Below, one piece after another: positions 1 through 11,010 of a stretch of 64,000 nucleotides of DNA. A model generated the notes under the pieces. The model searched no databases. It worked only from the letters and a program-made list of their open reading frames with translations, and was not told the DNA's origin. The stretch's first letter is position 1. Every line of letters starts with the position of its first letter. The translations under genes were made by a program, and so were the position numbers. Source of the stretch: Selaginella moellendorffii (lineage: Eukaryota; Streptophyta; Lycopodiopsida; Selaginellales; Selaginellaceae); the NCBI RefSeq assembly GCF_000143415.4, contig NW_003314374.1, positions 335,754 to 399,753 of the forward strand, given 5' to 3'.

Positions 1-1474
1 TCAAGTGAGTAATAAGTTCTAGTTCGACCGATTTCCTGTTTTCACGAATATGGATCTGATTTCCAGGAGGGTCATCCGGAGAGCATGCCAGAGTTCCCGC
101 GATCCTACGCGAGCTGGATCGAGCTCAGCTTACTCCTGAGGTAAGAAAACATAGTGTATTGTGCAGATATACAACATTTTTCACTCTTTGGCTTGAAATA
201 TTTTTTTCCCTATAGAAGCGTGGAAAGGAGATTTTTCGGCTGACAAACTTTATGCCTGCCTCCACCGCAGTGCACTCCATGTCCTATGTCCATGGCCTGG
301 AAAAGATAAGCTTCTTATACTTCTAGTCTGGGGCGATGAAAAAATGTTGATGTGGTGTTGTGTGCATACAGGCAATGGGGAAAGCCGCTGCGGATGGTCT
401 CATCTTCATTGAAGGAAGTGGTCAAACTTACGCTACTTCCACGGTATGCTTCAATCCCTGAAAAGAAGTTCTAGTTTTCTTATACTTGCTACAAGCTTTT
501 AACAATGCCTGAAAGACGTACGAAGAATCCATGCTCGCAGCGGGTGGAAGCTTAGCTCTGGTCGACTCCCTGGTAATCCAAAGGCTCTGATAGAACTTCG
601 GATGGTTTTTCTCTTCGTTGCTTTGTGTTTGTAATTCTTCACTTTTTCCAGATGAGTGTGGCTGGTCCAAGGCCTCCAATTGGATTTGCTTTGATCCGAC
701 CTCCAGGCCACCACGCAGTCCCGGCAGGCCCCTGCGTTTTCGGCAATGTGGCCATCGCAGCTAGGCACGCACAGCGCGCTCACGGCCTCAAGAGAGTTTT
801 TATCATCGACTTTGATGTCCACCATGGCAATGGCACGCAGGACGCTTTCTATGACGACCCGGACGTCTTCTTCTGCTCTACACACCAGGCAAGTTGAATC
901 ACAAATCAATAAGAATGCTGACAGAGTTCACAGGATGGAAGCTATCCAGGAACAGGGAAAATGCGTCAGGTTGGCACAAGGGATGGCGAAGGAACCACGT
1001 TAATTCTGCCATTACCAGGTGGTTCTGGGCATGCAGCCATGCTTACTGCTCTCGAAGAAGTCATCGTTCCAAGCTGCCTCAAGTTTAAGCCCGATATTCT
1101 ACTTGTTTCTGCCGGGTAAAATGTCTCTTGCTGTGACTTTTTCTCATTTGCAAATGTGTGTTTCATGTAGATATGACGCTCATGTTTTGGACCCTTTGGC
1201 CAGCCTTCAGTTCACCACTGCAACTTACTACCATTTGGCATCGACGATCAAGCAGCTTGCACGGGAGGTTTGCAACGGGAGCTGCGTTTTCTTTCTGGAA
1301 GGTGGCTACAACCTGGACGCTCTGTCGCTCAGTGTTGCTGACACATTTCGTGGCTTGCTGGATGACGAGGAGAGTCGCGCAAAACTGACGGATGATCCGG
1401 CTGTTTTGTATGAGGAGCCTCTTGTGGGAGTGAGGCGGGCAATTACCGAGATTAAGGCCATACATTCTCTATAA
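1..1474 (+). CDS. HDA14: Histone deacetylase, HDA14-type (3' part)
   Basis: Zn-dependent deacetylase of the RPD3/HDA1 superfamily; the closest remembered match is plant HDA14, linked to tubulin and chloroplast protein deacetylation. The 5' part lies outside the window. Exons read as about 67-140, 216-305, 372-443, 516-572, 652-888, 934-1115 and 1171-1474. The sequence shows IRPPGHHA, the catalytic [39 protein letters not shown] and FLEGGYN, which are the metal and active-site motifs in order, ending in AIHSL. Three oddities are visible. Intron 889-933 is GC-AG. The donor after GLEK at 306 reads ATAAG instead of GTAAG, and a stop follows if it is not spliced. In exon 67-140 the HPES and RVPAIL parts are one base out of frame near 84-86. 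The C-terminal half is clean. It may be a working gene with sequence errors or a young pseudogene. It is convergent with the next gene, 58 bp away. Confidence 0.85.
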
Positions 1475-1532
1475 TAAAACGGATCTGGCGATTACGATTA
1501 AGATTGAAAAGGTTTTGAACAAAGTTGATTGA

Positions 1533-2984
1533 TCACGATAGCCTGTATCCCAGCTCGCACTCGCATTTCTCGATGTTTGCCAGCATGAACTGATCTGGGT
1601 ACCTGTGGTAGCACGGCTCCATTGTCTCCCTCGGCAAGCAACCCAAGCTCTTCTCCTTGTCACACACAAATTGCAGGGGCCGCACGCCCGCAAGCCCCGC
1701 CGCAGCGTATCCAAACGTTGACGGCGGGCTCGTCAGCAAGACATCGCTCATCGACAGCAAATAGATCTCCATTACCGCTTTCGCGTCGTGATCCCAGTTC
1801 CCAGTGTGCTGCTCCCCCTCGCCGCTAGGCTGATGGAAGGTAACTATTGTCCCATCGGAGAGATCGTAACTCAGCATCTTCGCTCTGAGGGCCTCTGAGT
1901 ACTGTGGATTGAGCGATGCCATGAGCACAAGCAGCCTCTTCTTCTTGGAGGATTTCGCTTCAAGAGCTTGTTCCTTGGCGGGTTCCCTGGTGATCTTGGG
2001 AAGTATTTTCTGTTGCACCAGGCAGTCGAAGGCATCCTCTGCGAGATTGGGCGGCGAGAACCAGATGTGAGTTCGCAGCTGGACTCCAAGTAGATGCTCG
2101 GCCTCCGCTAGATACGCATCGTAGTATCTCCTAGTCATGTCCCACACCGATTCCACGGGGTACAGGAGATACCTCACCAGGAGATGGAAGACGGCCTCCT
2201 GCTGTGGAAACCACTCCTGGAGCTTGGCCCTGAAAGCCGGAACGATGAAGAGCGCCGTGGCAAAGTACTGGTCGGACGAGAGAACGATCCATCGCGTGTC
2301 GGTGCGAAGCGCGCGCTGGTGCTCCCCGCAGAAGAAGGACTTGTCCTCGTCCTTGTAGATGTTGTAGAGATCGGCAAAGACGACCTCTGGGAACATCACG
2401 TCAAGGCTGCAGTTGAGGGATCCCACCAGGCTTCCAATCCGGATGGAGTCGTTGTGCGGCACGGACTCTGCGAGGTGCTTCCAGCTCGGAGGCAGCAGCC
2501 AGGAGCTGGATGGAAACGGCTCGCAGAAGAGCGTGTCGATGTTCTGCTTCCTCGCGATGAGCAGCACCCTGTCGGTGAGCAGCGCGTAGAGGAAAGTCGA
2601 GACGAGGGTGATCATCTTGTTGCCGATTCCCTGGTCGCCAGGGACGAAGACGAGGAACTTGCAGCTGGAGCTGCAGGATTTGTGCGGATCCTTGGAATCG
2701 GGCGCGCACCTCGCGTGCAGGGCCTCGTACTCGAGGATCTTCTTGTGGAGGGGCTGTGAAGCGCGGAAGCTGGGAAACTTGTGTCGAGTGTATGAAGTGT
2801 ATTCGGCCCTGCTCCTGCACGAATCGTCATTTACGTTGGCGCGAGAGTAGTACCCCAGGCTCGATGATTGCGTCTTCGTCTTGGGCGAGTTCCGTGATAG
2901 CAACAGCAATGCAGTGGTGGTGAAGACGAGTGTCACAAACAATAAGGGCCTATAACTCTTTGTCATCGTATAGATAGATGACAA
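1533..2984 (-). CDS. Xyloglucan/galactoside 2-alpha-L-fucosyltransferase (GT37)
   Basis: Golgi type II membrane glycosyltransferase of family GT37, which moves fucose from GDP-fucose to galactose on xyloglucan, arabinogalactan or related wall glycans. A single exon encodes 483 residues, near the usual family length of about 500-560. A short cytosolic N-terminus is followed by a hydrophobic anchor (about residues 14-30, LLFVTLVFTTTALLLL) and a stem. The luminal domain has the family signatures GIGNKMITLVSTFLYALLTD, LFCEPFPSSSWLLP, FHQPSGEGEQHTGN and EIYLLSMSDVLLTS, then STFGYAAAGL and a Cys-rich end (CDKEKSLGCLPRETMEPC). Two in-frame Met codons are possible (2984 and 2966); the second puts the anchor nearer the start. 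The exact acceptor cannot be read from sequence. No intron or lesion is seen. Confidence 0.9.
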   Translation of the reverse strand: MSSIYTMTKSYRPLLFVTLVFTTTALLLLSRNSPKTKTQSSSLGYYSRANVNDDSCRSRAEYTSYTRHKFPSFRASQPLHKKILEYEALHARCAPDSKDPHKSCSSSCKFLVFVPGDQGIGNKMITLVSTFLYALLTDRVLLIARKQNIDTLFCEPFPSSSWLLPPSWKHLAESVPHNDSIRIGSLVGSLNCSLDVMFPEVVFADLYNIYKDEDKSFFCGEHQRALRTDTRWIVLSSDQYFATALFIVPAFRAKLQEWFPQQEAVFHLLVRYLLYPVESVWDMTRRYYDAYLAEAEHLLGVQLRTHIWFSPPNLAEDAFDCLVQQKILPKITREPAKEQALEAKSSKKKRLLVLMASLNPQYSEALRAKMLSYDLSDGTIVTFHQPSGEGEQHTGNWDHDAKAVMEIYLLSMSDVLLTSPPSTFGYAAAGLAGVRPLQFVCDKEKSLGCLPRETMEPCYHRYPDQFMLANIEKCECELGYRLS

Positions 2985-3189
2985 AGAGTAAAACTATTAC
3001 TTGGGCAGCTAACTGCATTTCTCCAGAATGAATGGATCAAGTTAATATATTCAATAAGCACCGAACTCTTGAAGAAAAATTAACAACCAGGAATATAAGT
3101 TGATTACCAATCGCCACCCACCACACTACACTTCAATGAAGAATATAGGTTACCTTTAACTCTAGAATTAGGGCTGATTCAAAACTAAC

Positions 3190-4958
3190 CGTTTAAAACA
3201 ATTTGCCTTTAAATTCATTTTCCCCCACTCTTTGGGCTTGCGGCTTGCGGCCGGACATTTTCATCATTGGAGGCAGTTGCGGCGAGATGAGAGATTTCAC
3301 GAGCTGTGATCCTTCTCTACCAAACGAATTCACGCACCTTCGCCCGAAACAGGAGGAGTTTTTAGTTTCGATTTCCAGCGAGAGAACGAGGAACACTAAC
3401 CTCGAGTAGTAGTCACTGCATTGGACGTAAAGGCCTGGACTGGTCTTCCGCGCTTCTGGGAGTTCCCTGTGCTCTTGCGGTCCTAGATTTGTATTCATCG
3501 CAGCTGTGCTCTCGATGCACGCACCGTCAAATCGCATGTTGTCTTCTTCGAGATTTGCCTGACAAGTAATAGGAAAGTTTTAGAATAAAGGAAAGTTTGC
3601 ACTAGCCCACCTGTTTGCCTCTCGACACAAAGCTTGTCGCCCTTTGGAACACGCTCGATCCAGCCCGACGTAAGAAACCATTGGGAGGTGGTTTTGATGC
3701 GTTCTGCAAGAAAGGCCTTTAGGAAAACTAGTTCAGAAAATAGAGTTCGATATGAACCTCATCGGTCCGTCGACTTAGATCAGGCTCGGAGATGCTGCAA
3801 GCAGGAACTTTGCTGGCGTTCGTTTGATCTTCCATGGTATGGATGTGGACGAATTGTGCCTTGCTATTTTCGGGGTGGGAATAGAGCTCATTACATAGCC
3901 GAATGTATTCGAGAGAATGCGCCCGGCAAATTGGGTGTATGTTCTCTTTCCATCCTACACACGACGTTTTAGACAGAGTTTAGCCGGCATCAAAATAAGC
4001 ACCTGTAAGTTCTGTACAAGGCGACTTTCCAAATCCATCGCAATCAACTCGAGGCTGGGATCCTTGTTCATTTGCTTGAGTGCTTTCAGAAAAGCTCGAG
4101 TATACCTGTAAGATAAGCATGTCTTACGTGAGTTTTCCTGCTTTTGCTCCTAACTTACGCACTACCTCAAAGCTTCTTCCGTTTGTCCAGCCTCTGCGAG
4201 CATAGTTGCATACACTATTTTGTACGGTTGGAAACACACTAGTGTAAATTGGGGATATCCTTTCGTTTTCACGTACTCGTATAGCTCCGTCCTCTGCATG
4301 AAGCATTTCGTTATAGTATTCGTATGTGACAATAGGAAGAAACCTTGAACGCGAACGGTGTGAAAAATGTTCTCAGGTACTTTCAATGGTCTGCACCTAA
4401 TCCTTCTGTCACTGAAAAATGCTTCAGGATTTTGGTCGACCAAAAGATAGCACAAGTGCACTGCCGCCACCTGCGAGAAATATTAGATACTATCAAAATA
4501 TTCATACAAACATAAACCAAACCTGTTCTTTCTGACCCCATAATGTGTCACCCAGTTGAGTGATCACGTCATCGTTCCCAGAAGTCCGGTTTGTGGCCAT
4601 TAGAGCAAGGTGCTCATGCCAATGGTCAAGAATGCCGCTTCCCTGATCAACTCGTAATTAAGTAGGCAACGATTTTCCATAAATACACAGCATTACTTGA
4701 TTGCCGTTCTCTCCAAATACATCCTCCGACTGGCTGCTCATAAGCAAGCTGAAAGTTCATAATGGACCTGGAGCCAATTGATGATATGCCATTTTTGAGA
4801 TGGTATCAGAATATTATTAAAATTCAAAGCTGATTTGATAATGAAGCACGAAACTGTTTAATCTCACCTTGTCCCCTAGCTGAGATGCAAGAACAAGAGC
4901 TAGTCCCCACAATTGGCTGCCTTGTGCACACTTGAAGAGGTGTGGATACTCCTCTTTA
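3190..4958 (-). pseudogene. SEC16 C-terminal fragment, decayed
   Basis: Remnant of the ER exit-site scaffold SEC16 (plant MAIGO5 type). Recognisable pieces in order are QLWGLALVLASQLGDK (exon 4868-4958), KMAYHQLAPGPL, DHWHEHLALMATNRT, LGDTLWGQKEQ, TELYEYVK, FQPYKIVYATMLAEAG, ALKQMNKDP, SISEPDLSRR and PNGFLRRAGSSVFQRA. These follow the family order from the helical core into the tail. Lesions are in-frame stops at 4757-4759 (TGA where Arg is expected), 4383-4385 (TGA for the Trp of GADHW) and 4162-4164 (TAG for Tyr), a frameshift just before GADH, and loss of the acceptor before the KMAYHQ exon. Everything upstream of 4958 is replaced by retrotransposon DNA; no N-terminal SEC16 is seen elsewhere in the window. 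The far 3' end (3190-3540) is too diverged to place with confidence. Confidence 0.75.
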
Positions 4959-4970
4959 CTGGAAATCTAT

Positions 4971-5225
4971 TGTTAGTAAAAAAACAAAAGAGAAAAGGGC
5001 CCAATCTCCAAGGGCTGAGAAGAAGGATGAATGAAAAAATGTTGTTTATTGATAAGAAAATGATGAATGGAGATAGGGATCCACAATTCAGATTCCCCCC
5101 TTTGAAAGGTTGGCAATTATAACTACCAACATATGCTATATGCTATGCATTATCTAATCTATGGCTCCGATGCAGCCCTGGGTTCAAGGTCAAAGTCCCC
5201 TGAACCTGGGATTTTAGTTGATACA
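4971..5225 (-). repeat. 3' LTR of the Tat/Athila-like element
   Basis: A 255-bp stretch that on the minus strand begins TGTATCAAC and ends ACTAACA (TG...CA). It lies directly after a polypurine tract and contains an AATAAA signal (CAATAAACAAC) near its middle. It interrupts the intron upstream of the SEC16 exon. The partner LTR is absent from the window, so the boundaries are inferred from one copy. Confidence 0.5.
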
Positions 5226-5549
5226 CTCTACTCCCCTAACAAAACTAGACACCGTCCTCGGTGCAAATGTAGTCACTTTCCATCGCTTGTTGCTGCTGCT
5301 GCTCAAGTTGATAGAGGTGATGCTTCTGCTGCTGGAGTGTAAGCTTGTGGTTGGGGACACTGTCTGGTGGATCTCTCCCATCTTCCTGGAGCTCGGCTAT
5401 CTCGGCCAGGAGGGCGGTATGATCATCCTCAAGCTTCCTGTAGCAAGTGTTGAGCTCTTTGTACTTGAATTTGTAGGTGAGTTCTTGAGCTGGTATGGGG
5501 TATGGGGTTGATGGCTGCTTGGAGATGATTTTCCTGATGTCCTGGAGGT

Positions 5550-7206
5550 CAGTGCGAATCTACTTCATCACCTCGAGCTGAGTGTCTAGTTGAAGGGCTT
5601 GTAGAACTCTTTCTTGATTGCTCCCCGGGTGTATATGAAGGAGTCTTGCCTGAGAAGGTGCTGTATGATGTCCCTTGGTGTTGGGAAGTGGTTTGCTTGG
5701 TCGTGAAGCTCGCGGTGCATGCCTTGATCGAGGGCTTTGAATAACTTCTGGGTACAGTAGCTCTGGTCACGGAGTTTATCCTCGTATTCCTTCCTGATCT
5801 CATCGTAATCATGGCGTACCTGACTCTGTGGCTGAGGCATGGCTGCTGCTGCTGCTGCTGCTCCTGCTCCTGCTCCATGATCCTGGTGTTTCTCGCTAGG
5901 GTTCGCTGTGTTCTTGCCGGGAGTTGAAGTTGCAGGAGGCTTAATCTGCTTCGTTGGATGGGGTGACGTGGTCAGGCTGGATTCTTTGAGGTAGTTGGAG
6001 AGGAGCTTTTCAGTTTGATGCTGGATGAACAGCCCAGATGTGGCGCTGAAATTAATTTATCCGTTGGCAAATTTTCCGCTTGGAATTTTGTTGAAGGGGC
6101 AGAAGTTTTGTTAATGCTAGTCGTGGCATTTGCTGGAGGAGGCATGGTTCCATGTTCTGCAAGTGATTGGCGAAGGTAGTCAATGTTTTCTTTTGTGGAA
6201 CGTGTCGAGGAGGTTGGGGCGGTGAGAATGTTGTTTTCAGCTGGTGGAGAAACAGAGTTCTGGGCGAGCAGCTGACGTTTTCCTTTGGCGATGTTGATGT
6301 GTTTGTGAGAAGAAGTCGGTTTTGGGGCTGATTCGAGTGGATGCGGGCTCTGGGGTGAGTGTGGAAGCTGGTGTGAGTTGTCTTCATTGTCGCTGATGAT
6401 GAGGTGCTCTTGGATCAGCGGTTTTGGAGCTGGATTCGCTGGTGTTTTGCATGTGAGGCAGTGGCAAATTGGAGTTGAATCATTGGAGTGTTTGTTGCTG
6501 GTGTTGCTGGAGTGGGTTGAGCCTGATTGTTGAGATGCTGGCTTCGGTTTCTTGCTGGGAGTTGCTCCTTCTGATTCTGACTGTTCTTTGGAGCTGTCGC
6601 TTTGTTCTGCAGAGTTCGTTTGGGTTGTCCATGGCTGCTTGTTGGGAAGAGCTTGGTGTGGAGCTACCAGCAGTGGGAACATTACTGTTCGCATGGTCTT
6701 TTTGTTGAGTGTGGTGAGGATGGCACGGTCAAGATGCTTGAGAAGGAGCTCGTGGAGATGATGAGCTTTGTAGACTTCTGCTGTGCGCTTGCCGATGGTG
6801 CGATCTGTTGGGCGAAGTTCGTAGTAGAGGAGGAGGGCTTTGAGGCCTCGATGTCCTCCCATGTGAGCTCACTGGTAATCTCTCGATTGGCCTTGATGAT
6901 TTGCTGTGGAACTTCTCCTGAGAATTTTAGCAGTCCCTTGTTGGAGATTTTGAAAACGGAGGCGATTCTTGCTGGGCTGAGGGTGATCTTGTTGGTGCCG
7001 TCGGTTATGGTGCTGTTCTTGGGGTGGAAGGAGGCGGCCAGCTTCCTTGCCAATTTTTTATCAGAGTGTGTTGAAAAGGCCTTGTGGAGGAGCTCGAATC
7101 CATGGTCCTTGAGCCAGGTGGTTGTGTCGTTGCTGGGAAGCCTAGGAATATGGTGTATGATGTATCTGAGGTGCTGGGGTGGATGAGCTGGTATCTTTCT
7201 CTTCAT
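5550..7206 (-). CDS. Extra 3' ORF of the gypsy element (broken)
   Basis: Downstream of integrase on the coding strand lies a long open region in three pieces: 7206-6682, 6862-5972 and 5840-5586. The first two overlap, and the protein reads best if the frame changes near 6850, where ELTWEDIE passes into GLKALLLYYELRPTDRTIG. The N-terminal 170 residues look globular. A Ser/Thr/Pro/Asn-rich linker follows, with a short Cys/His cluster (CHCLTC), then a charged helical tail (YDEIRKEYEDKLRDQ). No signal peptide or membrane segment is visible, so this is not an obvious envelope protein despite its env-like position. The N-terminal part loosely recalls plant-transposon-associated domains of Tat/Athila elements, but I cannot name a family. 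Confidence 0.5.
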
Positions 7207-7566
7207 TTTCTGTGATCAAAGTGCTCGCCCCGTTAGGGTTTGTGAGACCCATAATTGTTGATCGTGTGGCGCTCGATTGCTGGTGATGAACGGTGGAGAT
7301 TTGTTGACCAAATTGATCTGGTTGGACTTGTTTGATTGAAGATCAATGGTGGAGATTGCTGATGAAGTTAACTCAAGTTCAACTGTTGATATCTGCTGAG
7401 GTGGTGTTGATCCAACGGTAGCTTGGGACACAGATTTTTGTTATTGTTTGTTGCTGAAGTTGGTGGAAGAGTTCGTGGACTTGAGTTGTGTCGAACTGAG
7501 TTGAGTTAAAGTTTGTCTACTGGGGTGATTGTCGATTGTTGGTTTTGGGGTGTTTGTTGGTTTGAG

Positions 7567-9400
7567 TCAGAAATTTGCTGAGGTGCTGATGTTGAACATG
7601 TCGACGTGATATGGTCGAAGGTTATTAAGGTTGACGATCTCAGTGAATTCTTCGGCAAGTGTGCTGACTTTGGCGGTGCCGTTGGGGTAGAGTGTAATGA
7701 TCCTTGCCAGTTGGTATGGAGTTTTCGGCCGAGTTTGCCAATGGGTCCTTGGTACCAAAGAGCATGATCATTGATGCTGTATTTCAGAATGTTGTGCTGG
7801 GATGCTTGTTGGTCATGTCAAGCTTTTCTTTGTTTTTAGATGGCGTGAAGTGTCCAGAGGGCATTGATCAAAGTTCGTTGAGACGTTCGAGTTGCTGAAG
7901 CCGTTCTTGAATTGCATGTTGTGTGTCGAGATTATACTTGACGGTGACTCGCATGCTTGGGACGATGAATTCGATTGGCATGATGGCTTCTGTTCTGAAG
8001 GTGAGTTTGAATGGCGTCATTTCGGTGGTGACTTTATATGCAGTTCGATAGGCCCAAAGTACGTTGAGAAGTTTGTCGTCCCAGTCTTTGCTAGAATCAT
8101 TGATGACTTTTCTTGAGGATGGTCTTCAGTGTTTTTTTCGTTGCTTCTGCTTGACCGTTGCCTTGAGGATAGTATGGTGTTGATGTTTTGTGTCAAATTT
8201 TGAACTTGGTGGCAAGATGTTTGATCGTTTGTTGATGAAGTGGGTGCTTTTGTTAGTGACGAGTTCGAGTGGTGTTCCAAAACAAGTGATGATATTTTCG
8301 TAGATGAAGGTTGCTGTTGCTTTGGCTCTGGCATCTTAGAGAGGTATTGATTCAGCCCACTTGGTAGTCTAATCGGTGGCGACGACGATGTACTGATGGG
8401 TGCTGACTGATGGGTGCTGACTTGGGGTCTGACGAAGTCAAGTCCCCATTTCTAAAATGGTGCCATCAGGAATGTTGGGTTGAGTTGTTGAGTCTGAGTT
8501 TTCGGTGGTAATCAGTGTCGTTGACATGTGTCGCAGCATTTGGAGAATTCTTCAGTGTCATGCCAGAGTGTTGGCCACTAGAGGCCGGCTTGAAGAATCT
8601 TCCAAGTTGTGGTGTCGGCAGCGAAGTGTCCACTGGAAGGTCCATTGTGAGCTTCCTTGATGATTTGAGTTGTGCTTGGCAGCTTGATGCATCGGCAAAG
8701 AATGTTGTCAATGCCGAGTTTGTAGAGAGTGCCTCCGATGACTGAGTATCAGCGGGTTTTAGCAACAAAAGTCTTCGTTTGGTCAGACATGGTGTACTGA
8801 TCTGGAACTTTTGCTGAGTTTAGGTAACTGAAGATGTCGTCGAGCCAGGTTGCCGGTATGGAAACTCAGAATAGGTTTGAGTCAGGTAAGTCGTTAGTGA
8901 GTCTTTCGGGTTTGTTGCCAGTGGTGATCCAGCTGAGATAGTCTGCTTGCTTGTGATTTTTTCTGGGTTTGTAGACGATCTCGAAGTTGTATTCTTGTAG
9001 TAAAAGGAACCATCTTGATATTCAACCAGATAGTATTGGCTTGTTGATGAGGTAAGGAGTGCCTTGTGGTCAACAAAAAGGATGACTTTGGTTGACAGTT
9101 GTAGTGTTGGAAATTCTGAAGTGAGTAGATCATGCCAAGAGCTTCTTTCTCAGTGGTGGTGTAATTTCGTTCAGCTGGGTTGAGTAGTTGGCTAGCGTAG
9201 TAGATCAGTTGATCTCAGTTGTCGTGTTGAGTTTGGCTGAGAATTGCACCAGTGGCGACGTTAGAAGTGTCGACATGAATATGGAACTCTTGTGTCCAAT
9301 CGGGCTTGGCAAGGATTGGTGCTGTTGTGAGTTTGAGTCGGAGAGTGTCAAATGCTTGTTGCTGTTTGAATGTCCATGTCCATTGGGCATCTTGCTTTAG
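7567..9400 (-). pseudogene. RNase H and integrase region of the gypsy element, broken
   Basis: On the minus strand the RNase H part (about 9400-8890, with PNGHGHSNSNKH and CQPKSSFLLTTRHSLPHQQA) is followed by the integrase zinc-binding and core region. The core reads WGLDFV, then QYIIVATD at about 8355-8385, and FGTPLELVTNKSTHFINK at about 8230-8285. The C-terminal RPKTPYQLARI...LNNLRPYHVD at 7570-7750 resembles the GPY-type tail. Stops replace expected residues (for example in FxKWGLDF and ATDxTTKW). The second catalytic Asp of the core is Asn (AAC, plus-strand gtt at 8253-8255). A 14-bp tandem duplication lies near 8393-8420. Confidence 0.75.
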
Positions 9401-9448
9401 GCCTTTGGTGAGTGGTTTGGCAATGTGAGCATACTTGTGGATGAAGCG

Positions 9449-10150
9449 TCAGTGATATCTGACTTTGCCGAGGAAGCATCGAAGTTCTTTCTGATTCTTT
9501 GGTGGTTTGAGTTTGGAGATGACGTCGACTTTGTCCTTATTGATGAGAATGCCATCTTTGCAGACAACGTGGCCAAGAAGTACTCCAGATTTGACGAAGA
9601 AAGTGCATTTGTCGGGGTTGAGTGCTATGTTGTTCTCCTCACACTTGTCGAGGCATTTCTCGAGGCATTCAAGATGTCGATCTTCCAAGCTAAAAACACT
9701 AAAGTTGTCTATGAAGACTTTCATGAAATCAGTGAGGTAGTCTTGGAAAGTGTTGGTGACGAGCCTTTGGAAGGTGAATGGGGCATTGGAGAGTCCAAAA
9801 GGCATTTGTCGGTAAGCATAGGCTCCCCATGGACTGATGAATGCTGTCTTGTGCTGATCTTCTTCGGTGATGTGAATTCGGTTGTAGCCAGAGAAACCGT
9901 TGAGGAAGGAGTACATCTCATGTCCAGCAATTGCGTCAAGAACTTCGTTGGTAAATGGTATCGGGAAGACATCTTTTTCTGTGGCGTCATTGAGCTGTTT
10001 ATAGTTGATATAGATTCGAAGTTTGCCATTTTTCTTCGGCACAACCACCAATGGGGAAAGCCAGATTGGATTCTGAATCAGGTAGATGTACTTGACTTGG
10101 AGAAGCTTGTTGAGTTCTTTCTTTACTTGTTCCATCAGATTCAGATTCAT
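9449..10150 (-). pseudogene. Reverse transcriptase domain of the gypsy element, catalytic Asp lost
   Basis: A 233-residue open frame covering most of the RT palm and fingers: NPIWLSPLVVVPKKNGKLRI, NYKQLNDATEKDVFPIPF, MYSFLNGFSGYNRI, MPFGLSNAPFTFQRL, FIDNFSVFS, LNPDKCTFFV and LGHVVCKDGI in the usual order. The active-site box should read F/YxDD but reads FIDN; the second Asp codon is AAC (plus-strand gtt, 9704-9706), so this copy should not polymerise. The frame is otherwise uninterrupted, which suggests modest age. Confidence 0.9.
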
Positions 10151-10789
10151 CCAGTAGGCTGCTTGTCTTCTTGGTTTTGAGTTTGGAAGAAGGGTGATGA
10201 TGTGAAGGCTGAGTTTTGGTAAAACTCCCTTAAGGTCTTAGTAACTCCAAGAGAACAAGTGTTTCTTCTTTTGGAGAAGTTGGATACCTTTGTCTCAAAA
10301 AATTGCCGAGATGTCAGTGGCAAGTACAATGTAGTGTTTGTTGCCGTCATCGGCAAGGCTGACTTTTTTGAGTTTTTGGTCAGCTGGGGAATGTAGGCGA
10401 CTTTGTTGTGGTTGTTGACTGTGAATGCTAGTGGCGCTTTGAGTTTTGTATCTTGAGTGACTGGATTTTTCAGTGCTGATGTAATTGGTGGTCGTTCTCG
10501 TTGGAAGTCGGCGACGATTCGGAACAGGTCGATCTTAGCCAAAGGTTCAAGATCAGGGTAGGCTTTGAGGATTTGTTATCCTTCATAGTCGTTGAGGCCA
10601 TCTTCGAGATTATATTCTTCCAAGTCAATAGGTCGGTTGTGGCTGGACAGCGATTTGGTCGCTTTTGTCGACACGGTTGTCGGGCCATCCAGTCCTCGAA
10701 GGATAAGATTGTCATTGGGCCAGTCTTGATAAACTCGTGCAGTTCGGAGCCAAGGTCAACTGAGGAGAATCGAGTATCCATCGGTCTGC

Positions 10790-11010
10790 TCTAGTAGTTT
10801 GAGGATGACATAGTTGACTGGTATTTCGATGCATTGAATGGTGGTGTTGACTTTGTAGATGATGCCTTTGGGTTGAACAAATCGGTGGTCGGCCATTCAG
10901 ACATTAAAAGGTGCCGAGTGGATTGGGCCAATGTTGAGTTGTTGAACAAGACTTTCTTCAATAATATTGATGCTGGAGCTGCCGTCAATTATGGCTGGCA
11001 AACAGGTGTT
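10790..11010 (-). pseudogene. Retroviral-type aspartic protease region of the gypsy element
   Basis: Between gag and RT the minus strand encodes PAIIDGSSSINIIEESLVQQL (plus strand about 10935-11000), a DTG/S-type aspartic protease motif with the usual hydrophobic flank. It is followed by NYVILKLLEQTDGYSILLSRPWLR, matching the LLGRPWL region. Single stops interrupt the reading between these blocks. The stretch 10150-10790 encodes the linker to RT, with lower similarity. Confidence 0.55.

Noticed and set aside
306..371. U12-type AT-AC intron in the HDA14 gene
   Set aside because: The donor is ATAAG, not ATATCC, and the intron ends in AG with no U12 branch-point motif; a mutated GTAAG is simpler.
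2184..2759. 191-codon plus-strand frame
   Set aside because: It is antisense to the conserved fucosyltransferase and has no family features.
9425..10180. 251-codon plus-strand frame
   Set aside because: It is the antisense of the clear RT domain; residues are biased and show no domain.
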